A stretch of 64,000 nt of DNA from Roseateles terrae (GTDB lineage Bacteria > Pseudomonadota > Gammaproteobacteria > Burkholderiales > Burkholderiaceae_C): the NCBI RefSeq assembly GCF_014192155.1, contig NZ_JACHXO010000009.1, positions 1 to 64,000 on the forward strand. The letters are read 5' to 3'. A program made the translations under genes and the position numbers. Each line of letters begins with the position of its first letter. Position 1 is the first letter of the stretch. Under the pieces are notes generated by a model. The model was given only the letters and a program-made list of their open reading frames with translations. It made no database searches and was not told where the DNA came from. Shown one piece after another: positions 35,901 through 46,290 of this stretch.

Positions 35901-38629
35901 GGCCGGCGCTGCTCCCGCTGCTCACCCTGTTCCAGGTGCGGCTGATGGTCGACCATGGCCACGTGGCGCCGGCGCTGTCGGCCTACTCGGTGCTGGGCCT
36001 GATGTGCGCGGAGTTCCTTGGCGACTACCGATTCGCCCACGCGCTGGGTCGGATGACGATGGGGCTGGTGGAACGCTTCGGCTGGGTGCAGGCCTTTGCC
36101 CACGCCGGCTTCTCGTTCCATGCGTTCCTGAGCCACTGGGTCGACGGCCTCGCCGCCAGCATGGACGGCCTGATGCAGACGCATCGCAACGGCCTGGAGT
36201 TCGGCAACTTCCGCCACGCGGGGCTGGGCCTGTATGTGCACGATGTGCATGCCTTCCTTGCGGGGCAGCCGCTGTCCATGCTGGAGCCGATGCTGGCTGA
36301 GCATGTGCAGACCCTGCGGGCGATGCGTCAGCCGGTGGCGCAGGACTATACGCAGGCACTGCTCGGGCTGGTCCGCGCCTTGCGGCAGGTGCCCCTGGAC
36401 ACCGCCGACCTGGCGGATGTGGCCGCCATGGCTCGCACCTATGAGGCCCGTCAGGATCAGACCGGCCTGATGTTCCTGCACGGCTGGCAGGCGGTATGGG
36501 CCTGGGTCGGACAAGCACCGGCACCGGCCCTGAAACACGCCCTGGCTGCGCGTGCGCTGTTTGCAGCGGGGCGCGGCATGCATGCGCAATCGCTCTTCCT
36601 GTTCATCGCGGCGTGGGCCAGCCAGCAGCTCGCCTTGCAATCGGAGGGGGAGCGTGACCTCGCGCTGGAAACGCAGGCGCTGACCGCGCTCCAACGCTGG
36701 AACGAGGCCCATCCGGGCCATCTCAGCGCGCGCATCCACCTGCTGAAGGCGCAGGCCTTGCAGCTGGACGGCGCGCCGGTGAGCGACGTCGACAGGCAGC
36801 TGGAGGCCGCGCTGGCTGCAGCACAGGCCCCCGGACAGCCCGCCATGGATCTCGCCGCCGTGCTGCGTGCACAGGCATGCGCCTGGCGTGGACGGGCCCC
36901 GGACCGGGCCGCTGCGGCGCAGAAGGCCATGCAGGCCGCGTGGCAGTCGTTCGGCGTCACGGTGGCGGATCCGTCGTGTCCCGCGGAGCGAGCGACAGCC
37001 GCCGGTGTCGCCCCCACGACTGGATCGAACGGAGTGGATGGATCGACCGGCGCCGACGCGGCCGCCCTGCCGGTCACGACGGTCGCCCCGCCGTGCGCCA
37101 GTGATGCCGGGCCGCCGTCGACGGCCTCCCCGTCACCATCACTTCATCAAGGCGATGCCGCCGATGTCAGCAGCCTGATCAAGGCCGTGCAGGCCATCAA
37201 CAGCCAGGGGGACCTCCACGGCCTGCTGCGCCGCCTGCTCGAAGTGGTGGCGGAAAACGCGGGTGCCCAGCGCGCCGCCGTGGTGCTGGCAAGCGGCACC
37301 ACCGGCCCGTCGGCCGTCTTCACCCATTGGATGCTGCAGGCACAGGTCTGCATGAATGGGCCGGTGCCAGTGCATCTGCCGGACCAGATGCCGCTGACCG
37401 CCGCCACGGGCCTGCTGCCGGTGTCCCTGATGCAGCAGGTGCTGCACAGCGGACAACGGATCCTGCTCCAGGACGCTGCGGCACAGAGCGCAGACCCCTG
37501 GTTCCGTCATGCGCCGTCGTCTGGCCGGTCGGTGCTGATGCTGCCGCTGCTCAAGCAGGGCCAGACGGTCGGTGCGCTCTACCTGGAGAATGGTGCCGTC
37601 GCCGGTGTCTTCACCGAAGCGCGGGTGAGTTTTCTGGAACTGCTCTGCGCCAACGTCGTGAACGCCGTCGACAACGCCCGTCTGGTCACTGAGCTGCGAG
37701 AGCTCAACACCAGCCTGGAACATCGCGTGGCCCTGCGCACACGCGAACTGGCGGACAGCGAAGAGCGCCTGCGCGCGGTGCTCGACAGCGCGCCAATGCC
37801 CATGGTGGTGACCCGCGACCGGGACTCGGTCATCGTTTATGGCAACGGTCCCTCCGCCACCATCGGCAACCATTCCCTGGAAGGGATCGTGGGTCGGCCC
37901 GCCACCTCGTTCTACCGGGACCCGGCGGATCGCGAGCGCATCCAGCAGCTGTTCCGTGAGCGCGGCAGCCTGCAGTCGGAAGAGGTCTGCCTGATGTCCG
38001 CCGATGGCCGCGAGCTGTGGATGCTGCTGTCGATGGTGCCGGTCATGTACGACGGTGAACCGTCGGTGCTCAGCACGCTGGTGGATTTCACCGATCGCAA
38101 GCGGCTCGAAATCGAGCTCAAGCGCCTGGCCACGACCGATGCCCTGACCGGTGCGGTGAACCGTCGCAGCTTCCTGGAGCGGGCAGGTGCCGAGCTCAAC
38201 CGCAGCCGGCGTTATGGCGCGCCGCTGTCGCTGGTCATGATGGACGTCGACCACTTCAAGCGCATCAACGACACGCTCGGCCATGCCCGCGGGGACGACG
38301 CGCTGTGCCGGGTGGTGCAGGTGTGTGGACAGGTGGTGCGCAAGGAAGATGTGCTGGGTCGTCTCGGCGGTGAGGAGTTTGCGCTGCTGCTGCCGCAGAC
38401 CTCTCTGGAGGAAGCCCATCATCTGGTGGAACGGCTGCGTGAGCACATTGCCAGCAGCCGCATGGATGACGGCCACCCGGGGGCGCCGGCGGTGGTGCTC
38501 ACCGCCAGTTTCGGGGTGACCAGCATGCGGCCGGACGATCTGTCGGTGGACGATCTGCTGGGCCGCGCCGATGCGGCGCTGTATCGTGCCAAGGCGGCGG
38601 GACGCAACCGGGTGGAGCAGGCGGCCTGA
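32933..38629 (+). CDS. Multidomain signalling protein: pseudokinase, STAND ATPase, GAF, PAS, GGDEF
   Basis: This is a single 1898-residue protein. Residues about 20-300 form a Ser/Thr kinase-like fold, but the catalytic loop reads HRNLGPGQ (near 149) instead of HRDLKPxN, and DFG reads DLG, so it is probably inactive. An AAA/STAND ATPase follows (GFSGIGKTAL, about 361), then a long helical repeat region (about 780-1380). Next are a GAF domain (about 1420-1570), a PAS domain (about 1605-1720) and a diguanylate cyclase domain (about 1735-1895) with active GGEEF near 1811 and the inhibitory RxxD site (RKED) five residues before it. It should make cyclic di-GMP in response to bound signals. Confidence 0.93.
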   Translation: MTVEEQALGEGPDAGAGPGDTVHLGRRTEVIRARHTPLGGVWLKLLRTPTPSVTDRARLQREFDLAQRLDPQRILRPARLIEHAGRPGLLFDDPTLEHVRTLRQALRPDGLPDQAATSTPAQQPLDQAAVLRIALDLIDALQHLHAQGLIHRNLGPGQVLLLPGAGAQPGRVRLADLGLAAEIDRERPLVQKAELIEASLATLAPELTGRMSRDVDYRADLYSLGATLLEALTGAPPFPIDDPACAVHAHLAVPAPLATTRDPRVFAPLASILAHCLNKEPEARYQSHQALRKDLQLCLAALQQGRGLPGFQPGRGDIALRFQASGRLYGRESAQAHLSHAFERAGLGQMPGAALVTIAGFSGIGKTALVMASQRSLLAQQGHFAAAKANQYGQDPPYGVVLQLLAQRATQVLALPPARQTSWRRRLQALPGPNAAVLAGAVPELLPLLQPVQPLLAVGPTESENRFLRSVSQGFAALAAEGEPQTFFLDDWQWADRASRRLLRECLADPALTHTLFILAYRDNEVRAGHPMAQELQELRPLLGERLMPLRLGPLTLDDTRQLLADSLHRPEATTSAGEPNAAAHAALHGAAHAASQGTSNDASDDGSDAAALRELAQLCQSRTAGNPFFLRRWMEDLGRRGLFHFDAAQQRWTFLLDRIAATRTADNVVALMLEQLAQLPDATQQALSVAALLGTSVDLESLATAASVDPARLAEDLLPALQAQLLVPASSLYRFGPQLQGQASDQVRYAFAHDRVQEAALQRIPLETRGMLQLRVGRLLKRRHERHASDQPLPYAVLNHLNAARMLLRPDVDALERRALAQANMAASRRALEAAAFEPAADYADLALELNPAQALHDAWHPHAARMAYLAGRPERMESLLAEALAVFTSNAQRARLLEVRMEAFYAQGRLADTVDLGLELLALLGAVLPGLDPEQPQADLARLLTCLRDEIQDLGIDTLAARPPMQDENRLLLISIGAKMTAAAYIVRPALLPLLTLFQVRLMVDHGHVAPALSAYSVLGLMCAEFLGDYRFAHALGRMTMGLVERFGWVQAFAHAGFSFHAFLSHWVDGLAASMDGLMQTHRNGLEFGNFRHAGLGLYVHDVHAFLAGQPLSMLEPMLAEHVQTLRAMRQPVAQDYTQALLGLVRALRQVPLDTADLADVAAMARTYEARQDQTGLMFLHGWQAVWAWVGQAPAPALKHALAARALFAAGRGMHAQSLFLFIAAWASQQLALQSEGERDLALETQALTALQRWNEAHPGHLSARIHLLKAQALQLDGAPVSDVDRQLEAALAAAQAPGQPAMDLAAVLRAQACAWRGRAPDRAAAAQKAMQAAWQSFGVTVADPSCPAERATAAGVAPTTGSNGVDGSTGADAAALPVTTVAPPCASDAGPPSTASPSPSLHQGDAADVSSLIKAVQAINSQGDLHGLLRRLLEVVAENAGAQRAAVVLASGTTGPSAVFTHWMLQAQVCMNGPVPVHLPDQMPLTAATGLLPVSLMQQVLHSGQRILLQDAAAQSADPWFRHAPSSGRSVLMLPLLKQGQTVGALYLENGAVAGVFTEARVSFLELLCANVVNAVDNARLVTELRELNTSLEHRVALRTRELADSEERLRAVLDSAPMPMVVTRDRDSVIVYGNGPSATIGNHSLEGIVGRPATSFYRDPADRERIQQLFRERGSLQSEEVCLMSADGRELWMLLSMVPVMYDGEPSVLSTLVDFTDRKRLEIELKRLATTDALTGAVNRRSFLERAGAELNRSRRYGAPLSLVMMDVDHFKRINDTLGHARGDDALCRVVQVCGQVVRKEDVLGRLGGEEFALLLPQTSLEEAHHLVERLREHIASSRMDDGHPGAPAVVLTASFGVTSMRPDDLSVDDLLGRADAALYRAKAAGRNRVEQAA

Positions 38630-38644
38630 GCCTGCGCGCAGCGC

Positions 38645-39733
38645 TCAAGGGACCAGCTTCGACGGCCGGGCGCGCTCGCGGTAGAACTGCTCCAGCTGCG
38701 GGCCGTAGTGGGCCTGGGTGTCCGGCGTCAGCCAGCGCATCAGGCCGCGCCGCAAGGTGGCTGCGCCTTCCGGGCGGCCCAAGGCGCGGTCGATGCCCTT
38801 GATGGCGGACCAGCCCCACGGCGTGCGGGGGCAGGCGATTCCGGCCATCACCAGGTCGCTGGCACCGCGGATCGGCACCGTGGTCAGATCCTTGGGCTCG
38901 CCCATCATCAGCAGCGCCATGTCGGAATCGATGGAATAGTCCGCCCGGTCGAGGCTGACCATCTGCAGCAACCGGCCGCCGAAGTCCCGCGGGGAATACA
39001 GGCTCACAGCCGGATTGGACGGCCGGTGCGCAAGCATGTCGTCGATGGCAGAGCCGTAGCTGCGACCATCCACCAGCGCGCCCCGCATCGATTCATCCGC
39101 CAGCAATTGGGGAAGCAACACCTCGCCCTGCGGGGTTCGCGGCAGGCGGGAGAGGCGGTCTCGTCGCACCACCAGCTGCGGCGGGGGGGTGAGCTGGGTG
39201 TTGGTGAAGTAGGCGATCTTTTCGCGGTCGGGCGTTCTCACCACATTGGCGCGGCAGACTTGCTGACCTTCTTCCAGCATCTGCCAGCTGCGCTTGGCAT
39301 TGGCCACCAGCACCGTATGTTTCACCCCCGGCCACCAGACCGAGAGATAGCTCACGAGCCGGTCGGTCACGCCATTGACGCCCGGGTTCACCGAGGTGCT
39401 GTTGTCGGAGGTGAGCCAGGTGATGCGCTCGATGGTGACGGGCGCGGGTGGGGCAATGGTGCCGGCTGCGACGGATGGAGAGGTCCCCGGCGGCGCGGTC
39501 GGCGGTGACGGAGAAGCGGAAGCAGACGTAGCCGTGCCGCGGGCGCCCGGCGCCGGTTGTGCCCAGCCCAGGTTCGGGCTGGCCAGCCCGACAGCGGCCG
39601 TGATCAGCAGTGCCAACGTCAGCTGGCGGGCCGGCACCCGTACAGGTGCCCCCGGTCCGCTGCCGGAGCGCGCCACGTCGCGACGCTCCACGCCCCCCGC
39701 CAAAATGACAACGTTTTCCACGGCCGACAGCAT
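38645..39733 (-). CDS. Periplasmic binding-protein-like protein (TIGR02285-like), copy 1
   Basis: The 362-residue exported protein has a hydrophobic signal around residues 35-58 (LALLITAAVGLASPNLGWA). The remainder is a solute-binding-like fold with ERITWLTSDNS, RTPDREKIAYFTNTQLTPPP, RGALVDGRSYGSAIDDML and GIACPRTPWGW. No ligand is known. It is clearly paralogous to the gene at 42310. The start at 39733 is chosen because the upstream extension lacks a plausible signal sequence. It converges with the giant signalling gene (15 bp gap). Confidence 0.72.
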   Translation of the reverse strand: MLSAVENVVILAGGVERRDVARSGSGPGAPVRVPARQLTLALLITAAVGLASPNLGWAQPAPGARGTATSASASPSPPTAPPGTSPSVAAGTIAPPAPVTIERITWLTSDNSTSVNPGVNGVTDRLVSYLSVWWPGVKHTVLVANAKRSWQMLEEGQQVCRANVVRTPDREKIAYFTNTQLTPPPQLVVRRDRLSRLPRTPQGEVLLPQLLADESMRGALVDGRSYGSAIDDMLAHRPSNPAVSLYSPRDFGGRLLQMVSLDRADYSIDSDMALLMMGEPKDLTTVPIRGASDLVMAGIACPRTPWGWSAIKGIDRALGRPEGAATLRRGLMRWLTPDTQAHYGPQLEQFYRERARPSKLVP

Positions 39734-40099
39734 AGCGTCTGACCTCAGCACGGAGGCTTGACGCGAAGGCCCGAGTCGGGGGGAACGTTGCGGCGCGGTC
39801 ACTCTGTTACGAGCTGTGTGTGGGACAGGAAACGAAGTCAGGAAGTCGAGAGCGACCAGCCCGGATTGTCGCGCACGAAAGTGGGATGTGGCCGATGGCT
39901 GCGGTATTGCCCCCGGTTTGAGGTCTACAAGAAAAAAGGCCCCGCCGGGCCATGACGGCCGGACGGGGCTGCTCTGAGAGCAAGCGGTCTGGATGGTGTC
40001 GGTCCGGTATTGCCGGACGTCGACCGACCGAGGAGACAACAGGAGGGCGCCCTCACACGCAGGCGCCGGCATTCACAGGGGGCGCGGGTGCCCCGACAT
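39734..40099. other. Intergenic region between two leftward genes
   Basis: These 366 bases hold the terminator of the sulfate-binding gene to the right (39932-39970) and presumably the promoter of the binding-protein-like gene to the left. No coding frame or recognisable operator was seen. Confidence 0.5.
39932..39970 (-). terminator. Intrinsic terminator after the stand-alone sulfate-binding gene
   Basis: On the minus strand a long interrupted stem (outer GCCCCG / CGGGGC, inner CCGG pairs) is followed by six T residues (plus-strand A at 39932-39937). It lies about 130 bp after the stop codon at 40100. Confidence 0.8.
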
Positions 40100-41110
40100 T
40101 CAGCGTGCCAGATTGATCTGGTCGAAGACGCCGCCGTCATCAAAGTGGGTCTTCTGGGCATTGCGCCAGCCCCCGAAGACTTCGTCGATCGTCACCAGCT
40201 TCACGGGCGCAAATTGCTTGTCGTACTTTGCAGCGATCTTCGGGTCGCGCGGGCGGTAGTAGTTCTTCGCCGCAATCTCCTGGCCTTCCGGCGAATACAG
40301 GTATTGCAGGTAGGCTTCCGCCACCTTGCGGGTGCCCTTCTTGTCGACGTTCTTGTCAACCACTGACACCGGTGGCTCCGCCAGGATGGACAGGCTTGGT
40401 GTCACGATCTGGAACTTGTCCGGCCCCAGTTCCTTGACGGCCAGATAGGCTTCGTTTTCCCAGGCGATCAGCACGTCACCGATGCCGCGCTCCACAAAAG
40501 TGGTGGTGGCACCGCGTGCGCCGGAATCCAGCACCTTGGTGTTGCCATAGATCCGCTTCACAAAAGCCTTGGCCGATTCGGCATTACCGCCCGGCTGCTT
40601 CAGGGCATAGGCCCAGGCCGCCAGGTAATTCCAGCGAGCGCCGCCAGACGTCTTCGGATTCGGCGTGATCACGTCAATGCCGCTGCGGGCCAGATCCGGC
40701 CAGTCGTTGATGTGCTTGGGATTGCCCTTGCGCACCAAAAAGACAATGGTCGAGGTGTAGGGCGATGCATTGCTGGGCAGGCGCTTCTGCCAGTCGGCGG
40801 GCAGCAGCTTGCCGTGGTCGTACAGCGCGTCGATGTCATAGGCCAGGGCCAGTGTCACCACATCCGCATCCAGTCCATCGATGACCGAACGCGCCTGCTT
40901 GCCGGATCCCCCATGGGAATTCTTGATCGTCACCGTTTCGCCGGTCTTGGCCTTCCAGTACTTGGCAAAGGATGCATTGAACGACTGATACAACTCGCGG
41001 GTCGGGTCATACGACACGTTCAGCAAGGTCACCTGGGCGTGGGCCAGAGCGGCACTGCCCAGCAAGGTGGCGGCGGTCAGCAGCGAGACGGAGCGGCGAA
41101 GGAGGTTCAC
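40100..41110 (-). CDS. sbp: Sulfate ABC transporter substrate-binding protein, stand-alone copy
   Basis: The 336-residue periplasmic sulfate-binding protein has a signal peptide (residues 1-25, ending ALAHA). Family motifs are [40 protein letters not shown] and the late [20 protein letters not shown]. It is similar to the operon copy at 47183 but not adjacent to permease genes. It is probably regulated by the CysB gene 116 bp upstream on the same strand, and probably feeds the CysTWA permease. Confidence 0.95.
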   Translation of the reverse strand: MNLLRRSVSLLTAATLLGSAALAHAQVTLLNVSYDPTRELYQSFNASFAKYWKAKTGETVTIKNSHGGSGKQARSVIDGLDADVVTLALAYDIDALYDHGKLLPADWQKRLPSNASPYTSTIVFLVRKGNPKHINDWPDLARSGIDVITPNPKTSGGARWNYLAAWAYALKQPGGNAESAKAFVKRIYGNTKVLDSGARGATTTFVERGIGDVLIAWENEAYLAVKELGPDKFQIVTPSLSILAEPPVSVVDKNVDKKGTRKVAEAYLQYLYSPEGQEIAAKNYYRPRDPKIAAKYDKQFAPVKLVTIDEVFGGWRNAQKTHFDDGGVFDQINLAR

Positions 41111-41226
41111 GGTCGGCAGCAGGGTTGGGTGGGGAGGCTTGACTCTAGAGAGGTCCGTTCACCAAGGGAACGAAGAAGATCTGCTTTGCTTTGCAAGGAG
41201 CCGTCAATGGAGACGGGTTCGCCGCG

Positions 41227-42180
41227 TCAATCCGATCCGCCTGGATGTTGCCGGGCCTGCTCGACCAGATCCCGCGTCAGCGGCGGGGCGAAGGTCTCGA
41301 TGAAGGCATAGACGTAATCCCGCAGATAGGCATCCCGCCGCACCGCCAGGCGGGTCAGGTTGTCGGCAAAGAGATGCCGGGCATCAATGGCGCGCAACAG
41401 GCGGTCACGTTCCTCGTCATAAGCAATGGCGGCCACGATGCCCACACCCATGCCCAGTTCCACATAGGTCTTGATGACGTCGGCATCCATCGCCACCAGC
41501 ACCACATTCAGGTCGACCCCGGCGGCGGCAAAGGCCTGGTCGATATGTCCGCGGCCGGTGTAGCCGCTTTCGTAGGTGATGATGGGATGTCGCCCCAGTT
41601 GCTCCAGCGTCAGCGGACGGCCCGACGCCGCCTCCTGCGCCAGCGGATGGTCATGCGGCACCAGCACCGTGTGGGTCCAGCGGTAGCAGGGCAGGGTCAG
41701 CAATTCCGGGTGTTCGGTCAGGGCCTCGGTGGCGATGCCAATATCCGCTTCTCCCTCCAGCAGCAGACGCGCCACCTGCTGCGGTGTGCCCTGCTGGAAT
41801 TGAAGGCTCACTTCCGGATGGGACTGCCGGAAATCCCTCACCGCCGGAGGCAGGGCATAACGCGCCTGGCTGTGGGTGGCGGCAATGCGCAGGTGACCGC
41901 TGTCCGCGCGGGCGAAGTCCTCGCCGGCGCGCCGCAGGTTTTCCGCTTCCCTTAGCAATCGCTCCACGATGGGCATCACATTGCGGCCCGGCTCGGTCAA
42001 TCCAGTCAGGCGCTTGCCCGAACGAATGAAGATGTCAATGCCCAATTCGTCCTCCAATTCGCGGATCTGACGGCTGACCCCCGGCTGCGAGGTATGCAGC
42101 GCCTGCGCGACTTCAGTCAGATTGAAGCCGCGGCGCTGGGCTTCCCGAACGGAACGCAATTGCTGGAAGTTCATCGTCAA
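41227..42180 (-). CDS. cysB: CysB-family LysR regulator, copy 1
   Basis: The 317-residue LysR regulator has an HTH at residues 1-60 (MNFQQLRSVREAQRRGFNLTEV, SQPGVSRQIRELEDELG) and a CysB-type effector domain. CysB and its relative Cbl activate sulfate and sulfonate assimilation in response to N-acetylserine or adenosine phosphosulfate. Core segments include IAATHSQARYALPPAV, YESGYTGRGHIDQAF and VALVAMDADVIKTYVELG-like text. It precedes the stand-alone sbp on the same strand and diverges from the gene at 42310. Which of the two copies is CysB and which is Cbl-like cannot be decided by eye. Confidence 0.92.
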   Translation of the reverse strand: MTMNFQQLRSVREAQRRGFNLTEVAQALHTSQPGVSRQIRELEDELGIDIFIRSGKRLTGLTEPGRNVMPIVERLLREAENLRRAGEDFARADSGHLRIAATHSQARYALPPAVRDFRQSHPEVSLQFQQGTPQQVARLLLEGEADIGIATEALTEHPELLTLPCYRWTHTVLVPHDHPLAQEAASGRPLTLEQLGRHPIITYESGYTGRGHIDQAFAAAGVDLNVVLVAMDADVIKTYVELGMGVGIVAAIAYDEERDRLLRAIDARHLFADNLTRLAVRRDAYLRDYVYAFIETFAPPLTRDLVEQARQHPGGSD

Positions 42181-42309
42181 TTCAATGGAGAGATGGAGGG
42201 AAACGGCAGATCATTATTCGCTTTCCACTCCTGGCGTGTCCTCCAACAAATCTCGATAAGCTTTTCGCAAATGCACCGAAGCGCTTATGCTGCATTCAAC
42301 GAGGACACC

Positions 42310-43413
42310 ATGAGACTGCTCGCCATCCCGTGGATTCGAAGGGTCACCGCCATGGCCATGCTGGGTGTGGCCACCCAGGGAGTGCATTGCGCCACCAAAG
42401 ATGCGGCGGGCGCGGGTGCGGCGGTGATTGCAGGAACCGATGCAAATACCAACAGCCCCGCCAATGCAATCTCCACGGCGTCCGTCACTCCCGCGCCGGT
42501 GGATCGCATCACCTGGCTGATGCCGCAGATCGATGCCACGCCCGCCTCCGGCAACAGCGGCACCGCTCCTCGTCGAGTGCTGACGCAGACCACGGCCGAT
42601 CTGCTCATCTCCAACTGGGGCGGCACGACGCAGCATGAACTTGTGATGGCCAACATCAAGCGCAGCCTGCGCATGCTGCAATCGGCAGAGCCAGCCTGCA
42701 TGCTGGGCCTGCTGCACACACCCGACCGAGACGCACTGGCATGGTTTGCCGATACGCATCTGACACCGCCGCATCAATTCGTTGTGCGTGCGTCGATGCT
42801 CGACAAGGTGCCACGCAATGCGGCCGGGGAAGTGCGACTCGAGCGGGTCTGGACCGAGCGCGTCCTGCGCGGCGCTCTGGTCCAGGGGCGCAGTTATGGT
42901 CCGGGCCTCGACGACATGTTTCGGCATCTGCCCACCTCGGCCCTCACCAGCTACGTCACGCCCGACGTGGGCGGCAATCTGCTGGCCATGGTTGGACTGG
43001 GGCGCGCTGACTACACGCTCGAATACGACTTCATCGTCACCGACCATCTGGGGGTCGGAGGCTCTGCTGCGGAGCTGGTGACGCTCCCGATCGAAGGCCA
43101 TTCCGACCCGATCGTCTCGGGGGTGGCTTGTCCAAAAACCGAGTGGGGCCGTCAGGTCGCGATGAGGGCGAATGAAGTGCTGGCCATGCCGTCATCCCGG
43201 CGTCTGCTGAAGGAGGAACTTCTGAGCCGCCTCACACCGAATGCGCGGGCCCGGTATGGCAGCCGCATCGAGGCGTTTTATGCGCGTCCGATGCCGATGA
43301 TGGCAGCCGGCACCGCTGCAGCACCGGCGATGCCTCCCGCGGCCAGCGGCGCTGCGGGGCGTGATCGCGTCAGCCCTCGATCTCCATCGCCGCCTTCACC
43401 CGTTCCTCGGTGA
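42310..43413 (+). CDS. Periplasmic binding-protein-like protein (TIGR02285-like), copy 2
   Basis: The 367-residue paralogue of the protein at 38645 has a signal peptide (residues about 1-27, MRLLAIPWIRRVTAMAMLGV). Shared blocks include DRITWLMPQID, TPDRDALAWFADTHLTPP, RGALVQGRSYGPGLDDMF and GVACPKTEWG. GAGGA lies just upstream of the ATG. The Pro/Ala-rich C-terminus overlaps the 3' end of the convergent cysB-like gene by 44 bp. It is transcribed divergently from CysB copy 1. Ligand and role are unknown; the location suggests sulfur-linked control. Confidence 0.7.
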   Translation: MRLLAIPWIRRVTAMAMLGVATQGVHCATKDAAGAGAAVIAGTDANTNSPANAISTASVTPAPVDRITWLMPQIDATPASGNSGTAPRRVLTQTTADLLISNWGGTTQHELVMANIKRSLRMLQSAEPACMLGLLHTPDRDALAWFADTHLTPPHQFVVRASMLDKVPRNAAGEVRLERVWTERVLRGALVQGRSYGPGLDDMFRHLPTSALTSYVTPDVGGNLLAMVGLGRADYTLEYDFIVTDHLGVGGSAAELVTLPIEGHSDPIVSGVACPKTEWGRQVAMRANEVLAMPSSRRLLKEELLSRLTPNARARYGSRIEAFYARPMPMMAAGTAAAPAMPPAASGAAGRDRVSPRSPSPPSPVPR

Positions 43414-44293
43414 GGCTGTCCACGCATTCCTGCAGGAACCGGTAGGCAAATCCGCGCAGGTAATGACCGCGCTTGAGGGCAATGCGGGTGGTGTTGACCG
43501 GGAACAGATGGCTGGCATCCAGGCGCTGCAGGCCAGCATCGCGATTCGGCTCGAAGGCCATGGCCGCGATGATGCCCACACCCAGGCCCACCTGCACGTA
43601 GGTCTTGATGACATCGGCATCGAGGGCCGACATCACGATGTCCGGGGCCAGGCCTGCCTGCGCAAAACTCGCATCGATACGGGCGCGGCCGGTGTAGCCC
43701 TCGTGATAGGTGATCAGCGGCTGCTCGGCCAGTGCTTCAAGGGTCACCGGCTGCCGGGCCAGCGGATGGCCTTCTGGCACCACCACCGCGTGGTGCCACT
43801 CATAAAACGGGAAGGTGACAAACGCATCGTCCCGGCCGAGGGCCTCGGTCGCGATGCCGACATCCGCCTCTCCACTCTGCAGCAGCGACACGATTTCCGC
43901 GGGGCTGCCCTGATGCAACACCAGATGCACCCGTGGATAGGCCGCCTTGAATCTGGCCACCACCTGCGGCAGCGCATAACGCGCCTGCGTGTGGGTGGTG
44001 GCGATGGTGAGCTGACCCTGGTCCGCGCTGGAGAACTGCTGCGCCAGACGTTTGATGTTGCGTAGGTCCTGCAGCATCCGGTCGGCCACCTGCGCGACTT
44101 CCTTGCCGGGCTCGGTCAGCCCGAGCAGCCGCTTGCCGCGGCGCTGGAACAGCTCCACGCCCAGCTCATCCTCCAGGTCCTTGATGTGCTTGCTGACCCC
44201 GGACTGCGACGTGAACAGCGCCGCGGCCACTTCGGTCAGATTGAAATTTTGCTGCACCGCTTCGCGGACGATGCGCAACTGCTGGAGGTTCAT
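43370..44293 (-). CDS. cysB: CysB-family LysR regulator, copy 2
   Basis: The 307-residue LysR regulator begins MNLQQLRIVREAVQQNFNLTEV, with the CysB-type effector region (TIATTHTQARYALPQVV, YHEGYTGRARIDASF, SALDADVIKTYVQVG). It is the last gene of the sbp-cysT-cysW-cysA-cysB operon, 16 bp after cysA, an arrangement common in betaproteobacteria. It probably activates its own operon under sulfate limitation. It is clearly paralogous to the copy at 41227. Confidence 0.93.
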   Translation of the reverse strand: MNLQQLRIVREAVQQNFNLTEVAAALFTSQSGVSKHIKDLEDELGVELFQRRGKRLLGLTEPGKEVAQVADRMLQDLRNIKRLAQQFSSADQGQLTIATTHTQARYALPQVVARFKAAYPRVHLVLHQGSPAEIVSLLQSGEADVGIATEALGRDDAFVTFPFYEWHHAVVVPEGHPLARQPVTLEALAEQPLITYHEGYTGRARIDASFAQAGLAPDIVMSALDADVIKTYVQVGLGVGIIAAMAFEPNRDAGLQRLDASHLFPVNTTRIALKRGHYLRGFAYRFLQECVDSLTEERVKAAMEIEG

Positions 44294-44309
44294 GGGCGCC
44301 GCGACAGCC

Positions 44310-45380
<1,071 letters not shown>

Positions 45381-45404
45381 GGGGATCTTTCTTCGGCGTG
45401 CCGC

Positions 45405-46289
45405 TCAGTCAACGACCACGGCGCGCGAGGCACGCCACTCAACGAATTGCTTGAGCACCAGGGTGCCGACGGCCAGCAGGGCCAGCAGGGAAGCGACCGC
45501 AAAGGCGGCGGCGAACTGGTACTCGTTGTAGAGGATTTCCACCTGCAGCGGCAGGGTGTTGGTCTGGCCGCGGACATGGCCCGACACCACCGACACCGCC
45601 CCGAATTCCCCGAAAGCACGCGCATTGCAGAGGATCACCCCGTACAGCAGGCCCCACTTGATGTTGGGCAGGGTCACATGCCAGAAGGTGCGGAAGCCGG
45701 AAGCACCGAGCACCGTGGCGGCCTCTTCTTCATCGCGGCCCTGGGCCTGCATCAGCGGAATCAGCTCGCGGGCCACAAACGGGAAGGTCACGAAGACGGT
45801 GGCCAGCACGATGCCCGGCACGGCGAAGATGATGCGGATGTCGTGTTCCTGCAGCCACGGACCGAACCAGCCCTGGGCGCCGAAGATCAGCACGTAGATC
45901 AGGCCGGCCACGACGGGGGACACCGAGAACGGCAGGTCGATCAGGGTGATCAGCAGCTGCTTGCCGCGGAAGTCGTGTTTGGTGATGGCCCAGGCGGCGC
46001 ACACGCCGAACACCAGGTTCAGCGGCACCGAGATGACGGCGGCGAGCAGGGTGAGCTTGACGGCCGAGACGGTGTCCGGCTCGACCAGGGAGGCTGCATA
46101 GGCGTCCCAGCCCTTGCGCAGGGCTTCGGTGAACACGGCGATCAGCGGCATCAGCAGGAACAAGGCGAAGAAGCCCAGTCCCAGCGTCAGCAGCGTGTAG
46201 CGCACCCAGCGGGCTTCGCGGGTGGCGGGGTTGCCCTGATAGTGGCCAGCGCTGCGAGCGCGGCCCAGGGTGGCGGCAGATCCGGCCAT
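45405..46289 (-). CDS. cysW: Sulfate ABC transporter permease CysW
   Basis: The 294-residue inner-membrane permease has six predicted helices. The cytoplasmic EAA coupling loop is visible as [22 protein letters not shown] near residue 190. An approximately 25-residue cytoplasmic N-terminus precedes the first helix ([20 protein letters not shown]). It starts 1 base after the cysT stop, indicating translational coupling. Together with CysT it forms the translocation pore. Confidence 0.95.
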   Translation of the reverse strand: MAGSAATLGRARSAGHYQGNPATREARWVRYTLLTLGLGFFALFLLMPLIAVFTEALRKGWDAYAASLVEPDTVSAVKLTLLAAVISVPLNLVFGVCAAWAITKHDFRGKQLLITLIDLPFSVSPVVAGLIYVLIFGAQGWFGPWLQEHDIRIIFAVPGIVLATVFVTFPFVARELIPLMQAQGRDEEEAATVLGASGFRTFWHVTLPNIKWGLLYGVILCNARAFGEFGAVSVVSGHVRGQTNTLPLQVEILYNEYQFAAAFAVASLLALLAVGTLVLKQFVEWRASRAVVVD

Positions 46290-46290
46290 C

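Noticed and set aside
34556-36739. Minus-strand open frame of 727 codons opposite the giant signalling protein
   Set aside because: Shadow frame with no recognisable domain; the plus strand encodes a continuous multidomain protein here.
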